28,541 nt of DNA from an uncultured Formosa sp. (lineage in GTDB: Bacteria > Bacteroidota > Bacteroidia > Flavobacteriales > Flavobacteriaceae), in assembly GCA_902516685.1 (NCBI GenBank), contig CABXZJ010000011.1, positions 1 through 28,541 of the forward strand, written 5' to 3'. Under the pieces are notes generated by a model. That model ran no database searches. It saw only the letters and a list, made by a program, of their open reading frames with translations, and was not told the origin of the DNA. Position 1 is the first letter of the stretch; each line of letters begins with the position of its first letter. Shown here piece by piece: positions 6,401-15,072 of the stretch. Both the position numbers and the translations under genes were made by a program.

Positions 6401-8101
6401 GGATATGTGACCTTCATCTGGATATTGTGTTTTTGAGGTATACAAACCTGCTCCGCTAAATCCTGGTAAATCTTCATTATTTGTGCTTGATCTACATCTG
6501 ACAGGTGTTCCTTCTGCAAATTCATCATGCATAGATTGTAAATCGTTCATCATCCATTCAGGCATTTGAGCATCTTTAATATCACTTCTAAAGGCTCTAA
6601 GGCGCTCAATTCGAAAGTTAATATCGGTTTGGAAAATAGGATTATCGATCATTACTTGCGCTTCTTCATAAAAATTATTGAATTGCATAAATTCATCGTA
6701 ATAATAAAATGGTATTCCAAAGCCATCAGGTATAGTTCCATCTACAAAACCAAATGTTCTCATAGTTGCAAGATTTGAACATTTAGCACCAAAAGAGCTT
6801 GACATTTGAAAATTAATATTATTTAAAGGCATAATATCAGTGATACTTAAATCTCTAATTGGAAATTGTGGTTCAGTAGGTCTTAGGTCTTCATACCAAT
6901 CATTAACCTCTTCCAGAGTGGCTTCTCTGATTTCATATTGTTCATTTTCCACTTTGTAATAAATGTAGCCATTAAGAAGACTCGCTATTGAATTATTTGA
7001 CAAAGGATCCGCTATGTAGGCATTAGGAACATTATCTTGAATAGCCCTGAGATTAACGTGAGATAATGGAGTTTGAATGACAGAGGTTATTATACCTCCA
7101 ACTCTAGGTAAGGAGTTTGGTAATGCATCGTAAAGGACAATATCTCTACTCCCTGGAGTTTCATTTAAATTTTGCATATGTTTGAAAAACCCGTATCCTT
7201 CTGCAAGGTGAAAAGGTATATAGTTTACTTCAGCAAAGACATCAGTTTCTAATACCACATCTATTCTTGAACCCTCAAACTCTTCAGCGTAATTATTTAT
7301 ATGGTTATTTTCATCAGCTTGACCAATAAAATGATTCATATTATTTTGAAGAAAAGGCATACTTGCTACTAATAATTCATAAGTCCTTTGTGTGGCTTCA
7401 AAATCATATGCATCTCCAAAAGAAAAATTAAACGAATAGCTACCTATTATTCCATTTGGAAGAATATCATTAGGATTAAAAACGATTTCTCCTGAGCTAT
7501 CATCGCCTGTTACTGAAGCACCAATTCCGCCCCAAAAACTTGCGTGAATAACATAAGTATTGCTGTTGATGAAATAAACTTTAGGCTCATCTGTATCTCT
7601 ATCAAGAATCCCAAACTTCACATACAATTGGTCATCAAGAAAGGGAGCCCAACCAACATTATTTATAGTGGCCAAATCCATAAAAGTATCAGCATCTGGT
7701 ATTGATGTTGAACCATCATTAAAGTCAATAGCCTCTGCAAAATTAAAAGGTGAATCTGTGGGCATATTATTAAATTCAGTAATATCGTCTATACCATCTC
7801 CATCATAATCATCTGGAGCTGAAACATCATGTTCTGTAATAGTGTAGTTTTCTAGAGGATAAGCTCCAACCGGCTCAGATATTATCATTGTCCCATCAAC
7901 TCCTATAGTCATTGAAGTTGCCCAATTAAAGTCAGGATTATGTTGAGCATGTAAAATATAGTACTTGCCAGATTGACCTTGAATTGATAATTGAACTTGT
8001 CCTAAATTATTAATGGAATAATTGTCAATTACTACTGGTTGAGCAAAACATAAGTCAATTAGTATTAATAAAGCAAATGATAAAATAGTCTTTTTGGTCA
8101 T
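3413..8101 (-). CDS. Secreted PEP-synthase/water-dikinase-like protein with T9SS sorting domain
   Basis: A 1562-residue multidomain exported protein. In order: signal peptide (1-20, ...CFA-Q); a calcium-loop-like DYDGDGIDD (98-106); an uncharacterised N-terminal region (about 140-310); a swivelling phosphohistidine-type motif TPLSHVNLRA (344-353, H348); a PPDK_N/PEP-synthase ATP-grasp domain (about 430-735) with GAKCSNL (K440), RCRSST (535-540), NNEDLPGFSGAG (541-552) and the closing DIEY...IIKQARP (713-731). Then come two CARDB-like domains (about 740-950), a DSFGDGICCG domain (953-1057), two SprB-like repeats (1063-1140, 1142-1218), a lamin-tail domain (1222-1332 and 1437-1468) interrupted by a second DSYGDGW domain, and a type A sorting domain (IYPNP, 1495-1562). 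The dikinase motifs look complete, suggesting ATP-dependent phosphoryl transfer, yet the protein is predicted to reach the cell surface or medium. Related secreted proteins exist, but I know of no characterised function. It lies 68 nt after a SixA-like phosphatase gene on the same strand. Confidence 0.88.
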   Translation of the reverse strand: MTKKTILSFALLILIDLCFAQPVVIDNYSINNLGQVQLSIQGQSGKYYILHAQHNPDFNWATSMTIGVDGTMIISEPVGAYPLENYTITEHDVSAPDDYDGDGIDDITEFNNMPTDSPFNFAEAIDFNDGSTSIPDADTFMDLATINNVGWAPFLDDQLYVKFGILDRDTDEPKVYFINSNTYVIHASFWGGIGASVTGDDSSGEIVFNPNDILPNGIIGSYSFNFSFGDAYDFEATQRTYELLVASMPFLQNNMNHFIGQADENNHINNYAEEFEGSRIDVVLETDVFAEVNYIPFHLAEGYGFFKHMQNLNETPGSRDIVLYDALPNSLPRVGGIITSVIQTPLSHVNLRAIQDNVPNAYIADPLSNNSIASLLNGYIYYKVENEQYEIREATLEEVNDWYEDLRPTEPQFPIRDLSITDIMPLNNINFQMSSSFGAKCSNLATMRTFGFVDGTIPDGFGIPFYYYDEFMQFNNFYEEAQVMIDNPIFQTDINFRIERLRAFRSDIKDAQMPEWMMNDLQSMHDEFAEGTPVRCRSSTNNEDLPGFSGAGLYTSKTQYPDEGHISKSIKQIYASMWNFRAYEERDFYRIDHFMAAMGVLCHNNFQNEKSNGVGISIDPIYETEDTFYLNTQVGESLITNPDPNSVPEEILLYRDPLQGGGYLVLRLSNLVEPGELVMDQVYLNQMRDFLTVIHDEFAILYDVVGADGFGMDIEYKVTAQDQLIIKQARPWVSFWADVNADYDLGVSSIVSPESSSNLTANELVTATITNFGLNDMTDFDIELTINDQSVEIRNINDTVEPFSESDFEFTVPQDFSALGDYNVTVSVNHPNDEYENNNILSTVISNVNEFDGSISFGEIEVICDDSVLVDAVITNLGYTTLSELGIEVIVNEQVVEVINFSVEIPFQQQETVSITIDQNLDEMNDIILNLISVNNQTDEDNSNNSTSSSTNLDSDYDFITLVIIADNYPEETSWKLIDEETNEIVATGGLSNNTQLYSEDICVNYNSCFSLYVYDSFGDGICCGYGQGSFEIQDSSGNTIVANDGEFDNFVKEVFCLGESECNISTEINISHTSSSSISDGSIYIDVTSGTGPFQYSIDGGETFTDSNTFDNLSTGDYNIFVQNIIDGCSYEENISIVTCTFTSVDVEAYGVSSVISIDGSILINPTSGVAPYSYSIDGGQNFSTSNEFYNLSVGTYNVVVKDSSEICQYEVSVPIEIEPLVIINEINYRSSDEFNPDDWIELYNPKSTAIDVSNWEIRDEDDSHSYTIPEETQIQGNGFLVIVKDQSDFVTFFPNIPHIGELGYGLGRNDAVRLFDSENKLIDVVDYEIEDTSQTCIHTLNMFDSYGDGWQGNAVDVIIAGQTVIFGATFNSGSSASVTFEASSGDSIEMSWTDGSWSSEVSWEILDGEGSLIVSGEYGDTLVNEGIYANCLYNNSEWPTCADETGYTLELITPNLNNSLAQNWDCINENGSPNAVNSESLYIEDVTTDLIKIYPNPVKNILYISGNFDAYDIEVYSMLGQCLKINSNTNSIDMSAIQEGVYLIKISNDNVTITKQIIKN

Positions 8102-8169
8102 GATCTGTAAAAAAATAGTATTAAGAAATATTAAAAATGCAATATACGAATTTAAAACCTCTAAAGATT

Positions 8170-8697
8170 TTATTCATTACATAAAAAACCTGAATGTAAT
8201 AATTGAAGACGACTTTTATTTTTGTGTACAATAACTTGATAAATACGATCATAAATATCTAAATCAAATGCTCCTAATTCTTCACCAATTAAAAGTCCAG
8301 CTAAAACTCCGGTAGTATTACTGTGACCAACAACAAGAGCATCTTCTTTTAAACTGATCAATAATTTTGACAAGCCAAAAAGGTCATTAGCATTATAATT
8401 CTTGATAGTTAATTCTTTGGCTTCAGCAGTTGGGAGTGCAGTATTTTTTGTTCTTATATAATTAGTACTATATATTGCATTTAGATTTACATCTCTAAGA
8501 ATGTAGCTTAAATTCTTAGATCTTTTAATTCCACATTTTGATAGAGGAAGATCTGATAATTCATTTGATGAGTAATCTTTTTCAGAATGTCTGACCAAAT
8601 ATATTGTAAATATTTTGTCGGCTTCTTGAGCAACTAAATAATCTTTGGATGAACATGCAAAACTTAAAAGAAATATTATAAATATTTTTTTTTTCAT
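8170..8697 (-). CDS. Lipoprotein histidine phosphatase, SixA/phosphoglycerate-mutase-like
   Basis: A 175-residue member of the histidine phosphatase (branch 1) superfamily. The nucleophile motif VRHSEK (R36, H37), the second arginine (R82 in YIRT) and the second histidine (VVGHSNT, H125) are all present. Such enzymes form a phosphohistidine intermediate; SixA removes phosphate from phosphohistidine proteins, while other members act on small phosphorylated compounds. The N-terminus is a short hydrophobic leader ending LLSFAC (C15), a plausible lipobox, so the protein is probably lipid-anchored and faces the periplasm or outside. Its ATG overlaps the stop codon of the M1 peptidase gene by 4 nt (ATGA at 8697-8694), which implies translational coupling. 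The giant dikinase-like gene follows after 68 nt without a visible terminator. The substrate is unknown. Confidence 0.85.
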   Translation of the reverse strand: MKKKIFIIFLLSFACSSKDYLVAQEADKIFTIYLVRHSEKDYSSNELSDLPLSKCGIKRSKNLSYILRDVNLNAIYSTNYIRTKNTALPTAEAKELTIKNYNANDLFGLSKLLISLKEDALVVGHSNTTGVLAGLLIGEELGAFDLDIYDRIYQVIVHKNKSRLQLLHSGFLCNE

Positions 8698-10955
8698 TTT
8701 TTACTGAATTTAAAAACTTGACCACTAATATTCATCTCAAAACCTGATTTTTCAGAATTAAATTGAATCTGCAAATCAGCTTCTTCAAAAAGGAATTTCC
8801 CATCACCATCATTTGTGAGAAATATTTTGGGTTGTCCTTCCGCCTTAGCAACTAATTCTCCATTTTCATCGCTAATAACAATTGGAATGGGAAACGCAGC
8901 AGAGTTATATTCACCAATATAAGGAGTTAAATTTTCAGTATTTTCTTTTGCAATTTCTGGTGTCCAAAGGTTGTTTGACGAATTAATGTCAGGAAAAACA
9001 TAGTCAGGATCAATAACAACTTTTTTTATTGGCTCATCGGAGTCATATTTGAACGACCATTTATTATTTCTTTTCCATATTTCGACAGGAAGTTTATATC
9101 TACTTAATGTACCATTTTCAGTTGTAAATTCTAAAGTTACTGGCATCGGCATTTGTTCAAGATTTTCAATTTTTACAATAACACCATTTTTAGGATTTCC
9201 ATCAATATACTTAACACTTTTAATAGCTTGATCGATTTTCCAATTATGAATAAACCAGCCTCGCCAAAACCAATTCAATTCTTCACCACTAACATTTTCT
9301 ATAGTTCTGAAAAAATCATTCGGGGTTGGATGCTTGTAAGCCCAACGGTTTATATATTCTGTAAATGCCTCATCAAAAATTTCTTTACCTAAAATATGCT
9401 CTCTTAACATTGTCAATCCCGCACTAGGCTTATAATAGGCTAATATCCCTAAATTACGTTCTTTCATATTATCAGCAGGAGTAGCAACAGGTTCCATTTT
9501 ATCATTTACTAAATAATTTGAAAAACGATGCATATTACGCAGAGGCTCTTTGTATTCACCATTATTAAAAGCATCGGTACTTAAAGAATTTATAAATGTA
9601 TTAAACCCCTCATCCATCCAGGCGTGTAGCCGTTCATTTGAACCAACAATCATAGGAAACCATATGTGTCCAAATTCGTGATCTGTAACACCCCAAAGGC
9701 TTGAATTTTTACTTTTCCAACTGCAAAATACAATTCCTGGATATTCCATCCCTCCTTGATTACCAGCTACATTAATAGCTGCGGGGTAGGGATATTCAGA
9801 CCATTTATTAGAGTAGTGTTCTATGGATGCTTTTGTGTATTCAGTAGATCGGGCCCAGGCATCTCTAGAATTACTTTCAACTGGATAGACCGACATGGCC
9901 ATTGCTTTTTTACCACTGGGCAGGTTGATACGTGCCGCATCAAAAATAAAGGCTGAAGATGAGGACCATGCTACATCTCTTGCATTTTCAATTCTGAACT
10001 TCCATGTTAGGCGCTCATTGGCTTGTGGACGAGAGTCTTTACTGTTAATCTCATTAGCTCCGCGTATAATTACTGTTTCATCGCTGTTGGATGCTTGTTT
10101 TAGCTTATTAAGTTGTTTGGTAGTGTAAACTTCTTCAGGATTTAACAATCCCCCAGAGCAAACCACCAAATGATCTTTGGGGACGTTGATATGGATGTCA
10201 AATGTTCCATATTCTAAATAAAACTCTCCTGCACCAAGATAAGGTAAGGTATTCCATCCTAAAATGTCGTCATAAACACACATCCTTGGATACCACTGTG
10301 CTAAATTGAATATGCGTCCATTTTTAGTTTCCAAAACACCCATTCGGTCCGATCCATAGTCAGGTGAAGTGAAAGAAAAATCAATATTAATTTTTATTTT
10401 ACCCCCATTAGAGGCTAAAGGCTTTGAAAGTTTTATTTTCATGCGGGTGTCTGTAATCTCATATTTGGCATTAAATGTAAGCCCTTTAGTTTTGGTTTTT
10501 TTCTTTGACATTTTCCCAATTGGTACATAAGACAAGCGTACCTGACTAATGTCATAGCCACCATCAAAGTCCTGACCTTTGGCCCCATTTCGACTGCCAT
10601 TCAAAGGAATTATTGCATTACCTCTGGAATCTTTTTTGAATAAGTTTTGGTCTAATTGTATCCAAAGAAAATCTAGTTCATCAGGGCTATTATTCACATA
10701 GGTTATGGTTTCAGTTCCTGTAATTTTTTTGCTTTGTTCGTTGAGGCTTACCTGAATGAAATAGTCCGCACTGTTTTGCCAATAGGCATGGCCAGGCTTT
10801 CCACTTGCTGACCTTGTTTGAGTTCCATTGTTGCTGTAGAATCCGTTTCCAAAAGCGGCATTGTAGTCATAAACGGATTTTTCTGGAGTTTGAGCCCCAC
10901 TAAAAACACTAGCTATTAGTAGCGAGAAAGTCAATTGATAGAGTAATTTAGACAT
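8694..10955 (-). CDS. Exported M1 family metallopeptidase with C-terminal DUF3471-like domain
   Basis: A 753-residue zinc aminopeptidase-type protein. A signal peptide occupies about residues 1-22 (...FSGAQ). The N-terminal beta domain leads to the GGMEY exopeptidase motif (401-405). The gluzincin site HEFGH (426-430) has its third zinc ligand E449 in MDEGF, and a YY pair at 507-508 can supply the transition-state tyrosine. All catalytic residues appear intact. After the helical part, residues about 675-753 (YIGEY...) resemble the small DUF3471-type beta domain often appended to beta-lactamase-like and peptidase proteins. There is no lipobox and no T9SS signal, so the likely location is the periplasm. 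The likely role is trimming of peptides during growth on protein. The stop codon overlaps the start of the histidine phosphatase gene, so the two are co-translated. Confidence 0.92.
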   Translation of the reverse strand: MSKLLYQLTFSLLIASVFSGAQTPEKSVYDYNAAFGNGFYSNNGTQTRSASGKPGHAYWQNSADYFIQVSLNEQSKKITGTETITYVNNSPDELDFLWIQLDQNLFKKDSRGNAIIPLNGSRNGAKGQDFDGGYDISQVRLSYVPIGKMSKKKTKTKGLTFNAKYEITDTRMKIKLSKPLASNGGKIKINIDFSFTSPDYGSDRMGVLETKNGRIFNLAQWYPRMCVYDDILGWNTLPYLGAGEFYLEYGTFDIHINVPKDHLVVCSGGLLNPEEVYTTKQLNKLKQASNSDETVIIRGANEINSKDSRPQANERLTWKFRIENARDVAWSSSSAFIFDAARINLPSGKKAMAMSVYPVESNSRDAWARSTEYTKASIEHYSNKWSEYPYPAAINVAGNQGGMEYPGIVFCSWKSKNSSLWGVTDHEFGHIWFPMIVGSNERLHAWMDEGFNTFINSLSTDAFNNGEYKEPLRNMHRFSNYLVNDKMEPVATPADNMKERNLGILAYYKPSAGLTMLREHILGKEIFDEAFTEYINRWAYKHPTPNDFFRTIENVSGEELNWFWRGWFIHNWKIDQAIKSVKYIDGNPKNGVIVKIENLEQMPMPVTLEFTTENGTLSRYKLPVEIWKRNNKWSFKYDSDEPIKKVVIDPDYVFPDINSSNNLWTPEIAKENTENLTPYIGEYNSAAFPIPIVISDENGELVAKAEGQPKIFLTNDGDGKFLFEEADLQIQFNSEKSGFEMNISGQVFKFSKK

Positions 10956-11040
10956 TGATTAATTTTTAATTAAAATTGAATGTTAAAATAGTATTTTTTT
11001 ATGATTTATACGCTGTTAAAATTAAAATGTTATATTACAT

Positions 11041-11538
11041 TTAATATAAGACAGACTTTTGATCCCAAAGAACTGAAAGGAATATTCCAAGGTATATAAT
11101 TGCAACAATAAATTTAATAAAAGCCGAAGTTAAGAACCCTATGAAGGAACCAAAGGCTGCCTTAATGGCTATTTTCGAGTCGCTTTTGTTAAGTAATTCT
11201 CCAACAAAAGCCCCCAAAAAAGGGCCAATGAGAATTCCGCCTGGAATGGGTGAGATAAGCCCAATGATTAATCCAGCGGTGGTCCCTATCATTCCATATT
11301 TTGATCCGCCAAATTTTTTGGTTCCAATGGCTGGAATAAAATAATCCAAAATCCAAATGATAATAGCAACAATTAATGTAATAATCAAAAGTTTTTTACT
11401 GACCTCTATCGAATTGGATAAATAAATAGATAAAAAACCAAGCCAACTGGTAATGGGACCTGGTAAAACTGGCAAAAAACTACCAATGATTCCTAATATC
11501 ATTAACCCCAATGCCATGATGATTAAAAAAATATCCAT
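11041..11538 (-). CDS. DUF456 family membrane protein
   Basis: A 165-residue, very hydrophobic protein of the DUF456 family, with about four to five membrane segments. Its middle contains the glycine-rich family core GTKKFGGSKYGMIGTTAG (72-89) and GILIGPFLGAFVGE (101-114), which resembles glycine zippers. The function of the family is not established. It lies divergently from mfd, with 172 nt between the starts; a possible -7 element CAAAGCTA (TAGCTTTG on the minus strand) is at 11603-11610. The M1 peptidase gene follows 85 nt downstream on the same strand, so joint transcription is possible but not shown. Confidence 0.85.
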   Translation of the reverse strand: MDIFLIIMALGLMILGIIGSFLPVLPGPITSWLGFLSIYLSNSIEVSKKLLIITLIVAIIIWILDYFIPAIGTKKFGGSKYGMIGTTAGLIIGLISPIPGGILIGPFLGAFVGELLNKSDSKIAIKAAFGSFIGFLTSAFIKFIVAIIYLGIFLSVLWDQKSVLY

Positions 11539-11660
11539 AAACTATAATTTTATTTATATTCTAAGGTCACTTATTCTTTAAATATGAAATTTGGGTTTAA
11601 TACAAAGCTACATTTTTTTTAAAATAATGGTCATTCGCTAGGAATTTTAATTTGTAATTA

Positions 11661-11694
11661 TTGTCGTAGTCTTGTAGGTATTATTATATATTTG
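11661..11694 (+). promoter_or_regulatory. Promoter of mfd
   Basis: TTG (11661-11663), 23 nt, then TATATTTG (11687-11694). The predicted transcription start lies near 11701, about 10 nt before the TTG start codon, leaving a very short leader. Confidence 0.55.
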
Positions 11695-11710
11695 CAAAAA
11701 TTTATTTGCG

Positions 11711-14700
11711 TTGAGTAAAGTTAACCTCTGCCATGCATTTCAAGAGTCTTTGAAACTTCAAAAACTTCAAAAACTTACAGCCTTATCTCAAGTAAAGGCT
11801 CATTTTAAAGGTTCTCTTGGTGCCGATTTATCATTTTCCATAGCGGCAGCTTTTACAAATCAAAATCTACCCTTTTTACTCGTTTTTGAATCCAAGGAAA
11901 TTGCTGCTTTTCATCTCAATGATTTAGAGTTACTCTTGCCCAAAGAAACTGTTCTTTTTTATCCAGGCAGCTACCGCAGACCCTACGAAATTGAGTTTAC
12001 GGAAAATGCCAATGTTTTGTTGCGCTCTGAAGTGCTTAACCGTGTTAATTCTCAAAAAAAATCAAGTGTTATCGTAACTTACCATGAAGCGCTTTTTGAA
12101 AAAGTACTATCAAAAAAAGATTTGAATAAAAATACTTTAAAAATAAGTGTCGGTGATATGCTGGGCCTTGATTTTGTAAATAATATTCTTTTTGAGTACG
12201 AATTCAAGCGGGTAGATTTTGTAACTGAGCCAGGGGAGTTTTCCATTCGCGGTGGTATTATAGATGTATTTTCATTTGCCAATGATACACCCTATCGTAT
12301 TGAGTTTTTTGGGGATGAGGTAGAAAGCATTCGGACATTTGATATTGCTTCACAACTTTCACTAAAGCCCTACACTAAATTCCAAATAATTCCTAATATT
12401 GAACATAAATTAAAGTATGAAAATCGGGTTGGATTTTTAGATTACATTCCGTCAAATACTGTTGTTTGGGCTCAAAATCTGCCTGCTTTATTTCAAACTA
12501 TTGAAGTTCTTTTTGAAAAAGCAAAATCAGCCTATAAATTGTTGTCTGAGTCCATACAATACAGCGATCCGGACGCTCTTTTTTGCAATTCAGATAATTT
12601 TAAACAGTCTCTAAAGAAGTTTTCAATCATTGAGTTGGGATTTGAAACATTTTACGATACTGAGTCAAAAAAAACTGTAAAAGTTAATGTAAGTCCTCAA
12701 CCCACATTTAACAAGCAATTTAAACTTTTAATCGATGACCTAAATCAAAAACATGCCTCAGGGTTTATAAACTATATTTGTTGTGCAAATGCACAACAAG
12801 CCCAACGCTTTCATGATATTTTTGAAGATTACGAATCGGTAGTTCATTATAAAACTCTGGAGTTTTCACTACATCAAGGGTTTGTGAATCACGATTTGAA
12901 AATTACATGTTATACCGACCATGAAATTTTTGAACGTTATCACAGATTCAAACTCAAAAATGGATTTGCAAAAAAGCAAGCCATCACGTTAAAAGAATTA
13001 AATAGTTTAGAGATTGGGGATTATGTCACCCATATCGACCATGGTATTGGTAAGTTTGGAGGACTTAAAAAGATTGAAATTGAAGGTAAATCTCAAGAGG
13101 CCATAAAGTTGTTTTATGGTGAACGGGATATTTTATATTTGAGCATCCATTCATTGCACAAAATCACCAAGTTTAATGGCAAGGATGGCAAGCCTCCCAA
13201 AATTTATAAGTTAGGGAGTAAGGCCTGGAAGACTTTAAAACAAAAAACTAAATCAAAGGTTAAGGAAGTTGCCTTTAACTTGATAAAATTATATGCTAAA
13301 CGTAATTTGCAAAAAGGCTTTCAATCCGGCCCTGATAGCGCAATGCAATTGGAGCTGGAATCTTCTTTTGTTTATGAAGACACGCCAGATCAAATAACAT
13401 CAACTGCGGCGATCAAAGCAGATATGGAAAGCGAACGCCCCATGGACCGTTTGGTTTGCGGCGATGTGGGTTTTGGTAAAACGGAGGTCGCCATCCGAGC
13501 AGCATTTAAAGCTGTTGATAATGGAAAGCAGGTTGCTGTTTTGGTTCCAACTACCATTTTAGCCTTTCAACATGCGAAGACATTTAGTGAGCGCTTGAAA
13601 GAATTCCCTGTTACTATTGGATATTTAAACCGTTTTAAAACTGCCAAACAAAAACGCGAAACGCTAGAGCAATTAAGCTCAGGCGCTTTAGACATTCTTA
13701 TTGGCACCCATCAACTGGTCAACAAATCAGTAAAATTTAAAGATTTAGGGCTTCTTATTGTAGATGAAGAACAAAAATTTGGAGTGGCTATTAAAGACAA
13801 ACTCAAAACCCTGAAAGAAAATATTGATGTTCTTACCTTAACTGCAACACCCATTCCTCGGACTTTGCAATTCAGCCTCATGGCTGCCCGAGATTTATCT
13901 ATTATTACCACGGCACCACCCAATCGATATCCGATTGAAAGTCATGTAATAAGACTGAACGAAACCATTATTAGAGATGCTATTAGTTATGAGATTCAGC
14001 GTGCCGGGCAAGTCTTTTTTATTCACAATCGTATCGAAAATATTCGAGAGGTAGCCGGTATGATTCAGCGCTTGGTACCAGATGCTAAAATTGCAGTTGG
14101 TCATGGGCAATTGGAAGGCAAAAAATTAGAGCAACTCATGCTAAATTTTATGGAAGGCGCGTTTGATGTCTTGGTGAGTACCACAATTGTTGAAAGTGGG
14201 CTTGATGTTCCCAACGCCAATACTATTTTTATAAATAATGCCAATAATTTTGGTTTGAGTGACTTGCATCAAATGCGCGGTCGGGTGGGTCGTAGTAACA
14301 AAAAAGCATTCTGTTATTTTATCACACCGGATTACCATACCATGACTAATGATGCCCGCAAGCGAATTTCCGCTTTAGAACACTATACTGCCTTAGGTAG
14401 TGGTTTTAACATTGCAATGAAAGACCTTGAGATTCGAGGTGCTGGAGATTTATTGGGTGGTGAACAAAGTGGATTTATCAACGATATCGGATTTGAAACC
14501 TATCAGAAAATTCTCAATGAAGCTATCGATGAACTCAAAGAAAATGAATTTGAACATTTGTTCAGTAAAGATACAGAGGCTAAAGTCTATGTTAAAGAAT
14601 TGACGATTGATACGGATTTTTCATTACTTTTTCCAGATGATTATGTGAATAACATTTCGGAACGTTTGCGTCTTTACACAAAACTCAATGGTTTAAAAAC

Positions 14701-15064
14701 TGCAGAGGAGCTTAAAATTTATGAATCAGAGTTAGTAGATCGCTTTGGGCCATTGCCTACGGAAGTTGTTGATCTATTGGACAGTGTAAAAATGAAATGG
14801 TTAGGCATCGCACTAGGTTTTGAGAAAATATTAATGAAGCAGCACAAGTTAGTGGGGTATTTCATTGCAGATCAAAATAGTTCCTTTTTTGATTCGCCAC
14901 AATTTTCAAAAATTCTGGACTATGTTCAAAAGCATCCAATGATTTGCTCATTAAAGGAGAAACAAACCCGTAATGGACTTCGCTTGTTACTAACTTTTAA
15001 GAGTGTTAGCTCGGTTAAAAAAGCATTACACATATTAAAATCCTTAATATTAAAGCTTAAATAA
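11711..15064 (+). CDS. mfd: Transcription-repair coupling factor
   Basis: A 1117-residue Mfd, close to the usual 1150. It displaces RNA polymerase stalled at DNA lesions and recruits UvrA for nucleotide excision repair. In order: UvrB-homology region (GEFSIRGGIIDVFSF, about residues 175-190), the RNA-polymerase interaction (CarD-like) domain from about 432 (GDYVTHIDHGIGKF), a RecG-like helicase with Walker A GDVGFGKT (584-591), Walker B DEEQ (685-688), TATPIPRTL and the QMRGRVGRS motif VI region, and the C-terminal TRCF domain from about 970. All motor motifs appear intact. The start is TTG at 11711; no ATG fits between the promoter and the conserved N-terminus. It converges with the LD-carboxypeptidase gene, with only 8 nt between stop codons. 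Confidence 0.97.
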   Translation: MSKVNLCHAFQESLKLQKLQKLTALSQVKAHFKGSLGADLSFSIAAAFTNQNLPFLLVFESKEIAAFHLNDLELLLPKETVLFYPGSYRRPYEIEFTENANVLLRSEVLNRVNSQKKSSVIVTYHEALFEKVLSKKDLNKNTLKISVGDMLGLDFVNNILFEYEFKRVDFVTEPGEFSIRGGIIDVFSFANDTPYRIEFFGDEVESIRTFDIASQLSLKPYTKFQIIPNIEHKLKYENRVGFLDYIPSNTVVWAQNLPALFQTIEVLFEKAKSAYKLLSESIQYSDPDALFCNSDNFKQSLKKFSIIELGFETFYDTESKKTVKVNVSPQPTFNKQFKLLIDDLNQKHASGFINYICCANAQQAQRFHDIFEDYESVVHYKTLEFSLHQGFVNHDLKITCYTDHEIFERYHRFKLKNGFAKKQAITLKELNSLEIGDYVTHIDHGIGKFGGLKKIEIEGKSQEAIKLFYGERDILYLSIHSLHKITKFNGKDGKPPKIYKLGSKAWKTLKQKTKSKVKEVAFNLIKLYAKRNLQKGFQSGPDSAMQLELESSFVYEDTPDQITSTAAIKADMESERPMDRLVCGDVGFGKTEVAIRAAFKAVDNGKQVAVLVPTTILAFQHAKTFSERLKEFPVTIGYLNRFKTAKQKRETLEQLSSGALDILIGTHQLVNKSVKFKDLGLLIVDEEQKFGVAIKDKLKTLKENIDVLTLTATPIPRTLQFSLMAARDLSIITTAPPNRYPIESHVIRLNETIIRDAISYEIQRAGQVFFIHNRIENIREVAGMIQRLVPDAKIAVGHGQLEGKKLEQLMLNFMEGAFDVLVSTTIVESGLDVPNANTIFINNANNFGLSDLHQMRGRVGRSNKKAFCYFITPDYHTMTNDARKRISALEHYTALGSGFNIAMKDLEIRGAGDLLGGEQSGFINDIGFETYQKILNEAIDELKENEFEHLFSKDTEAKVYVKELTIDTDFSLLFPDDYVNNISERLRLYTKLNGLKTAEELKIYESELVDRFGPLPTEVVDLLDSVKMKWLGIALGFEKILMKQHKLVGYFIADQNSSFFDSPQFSKILDYVQKHPMICSLKEKQTRNGLRLLLTFKSVSSVKKALHILKSLILKLK

Positions 15065-15072
15065 AGTTTAAT

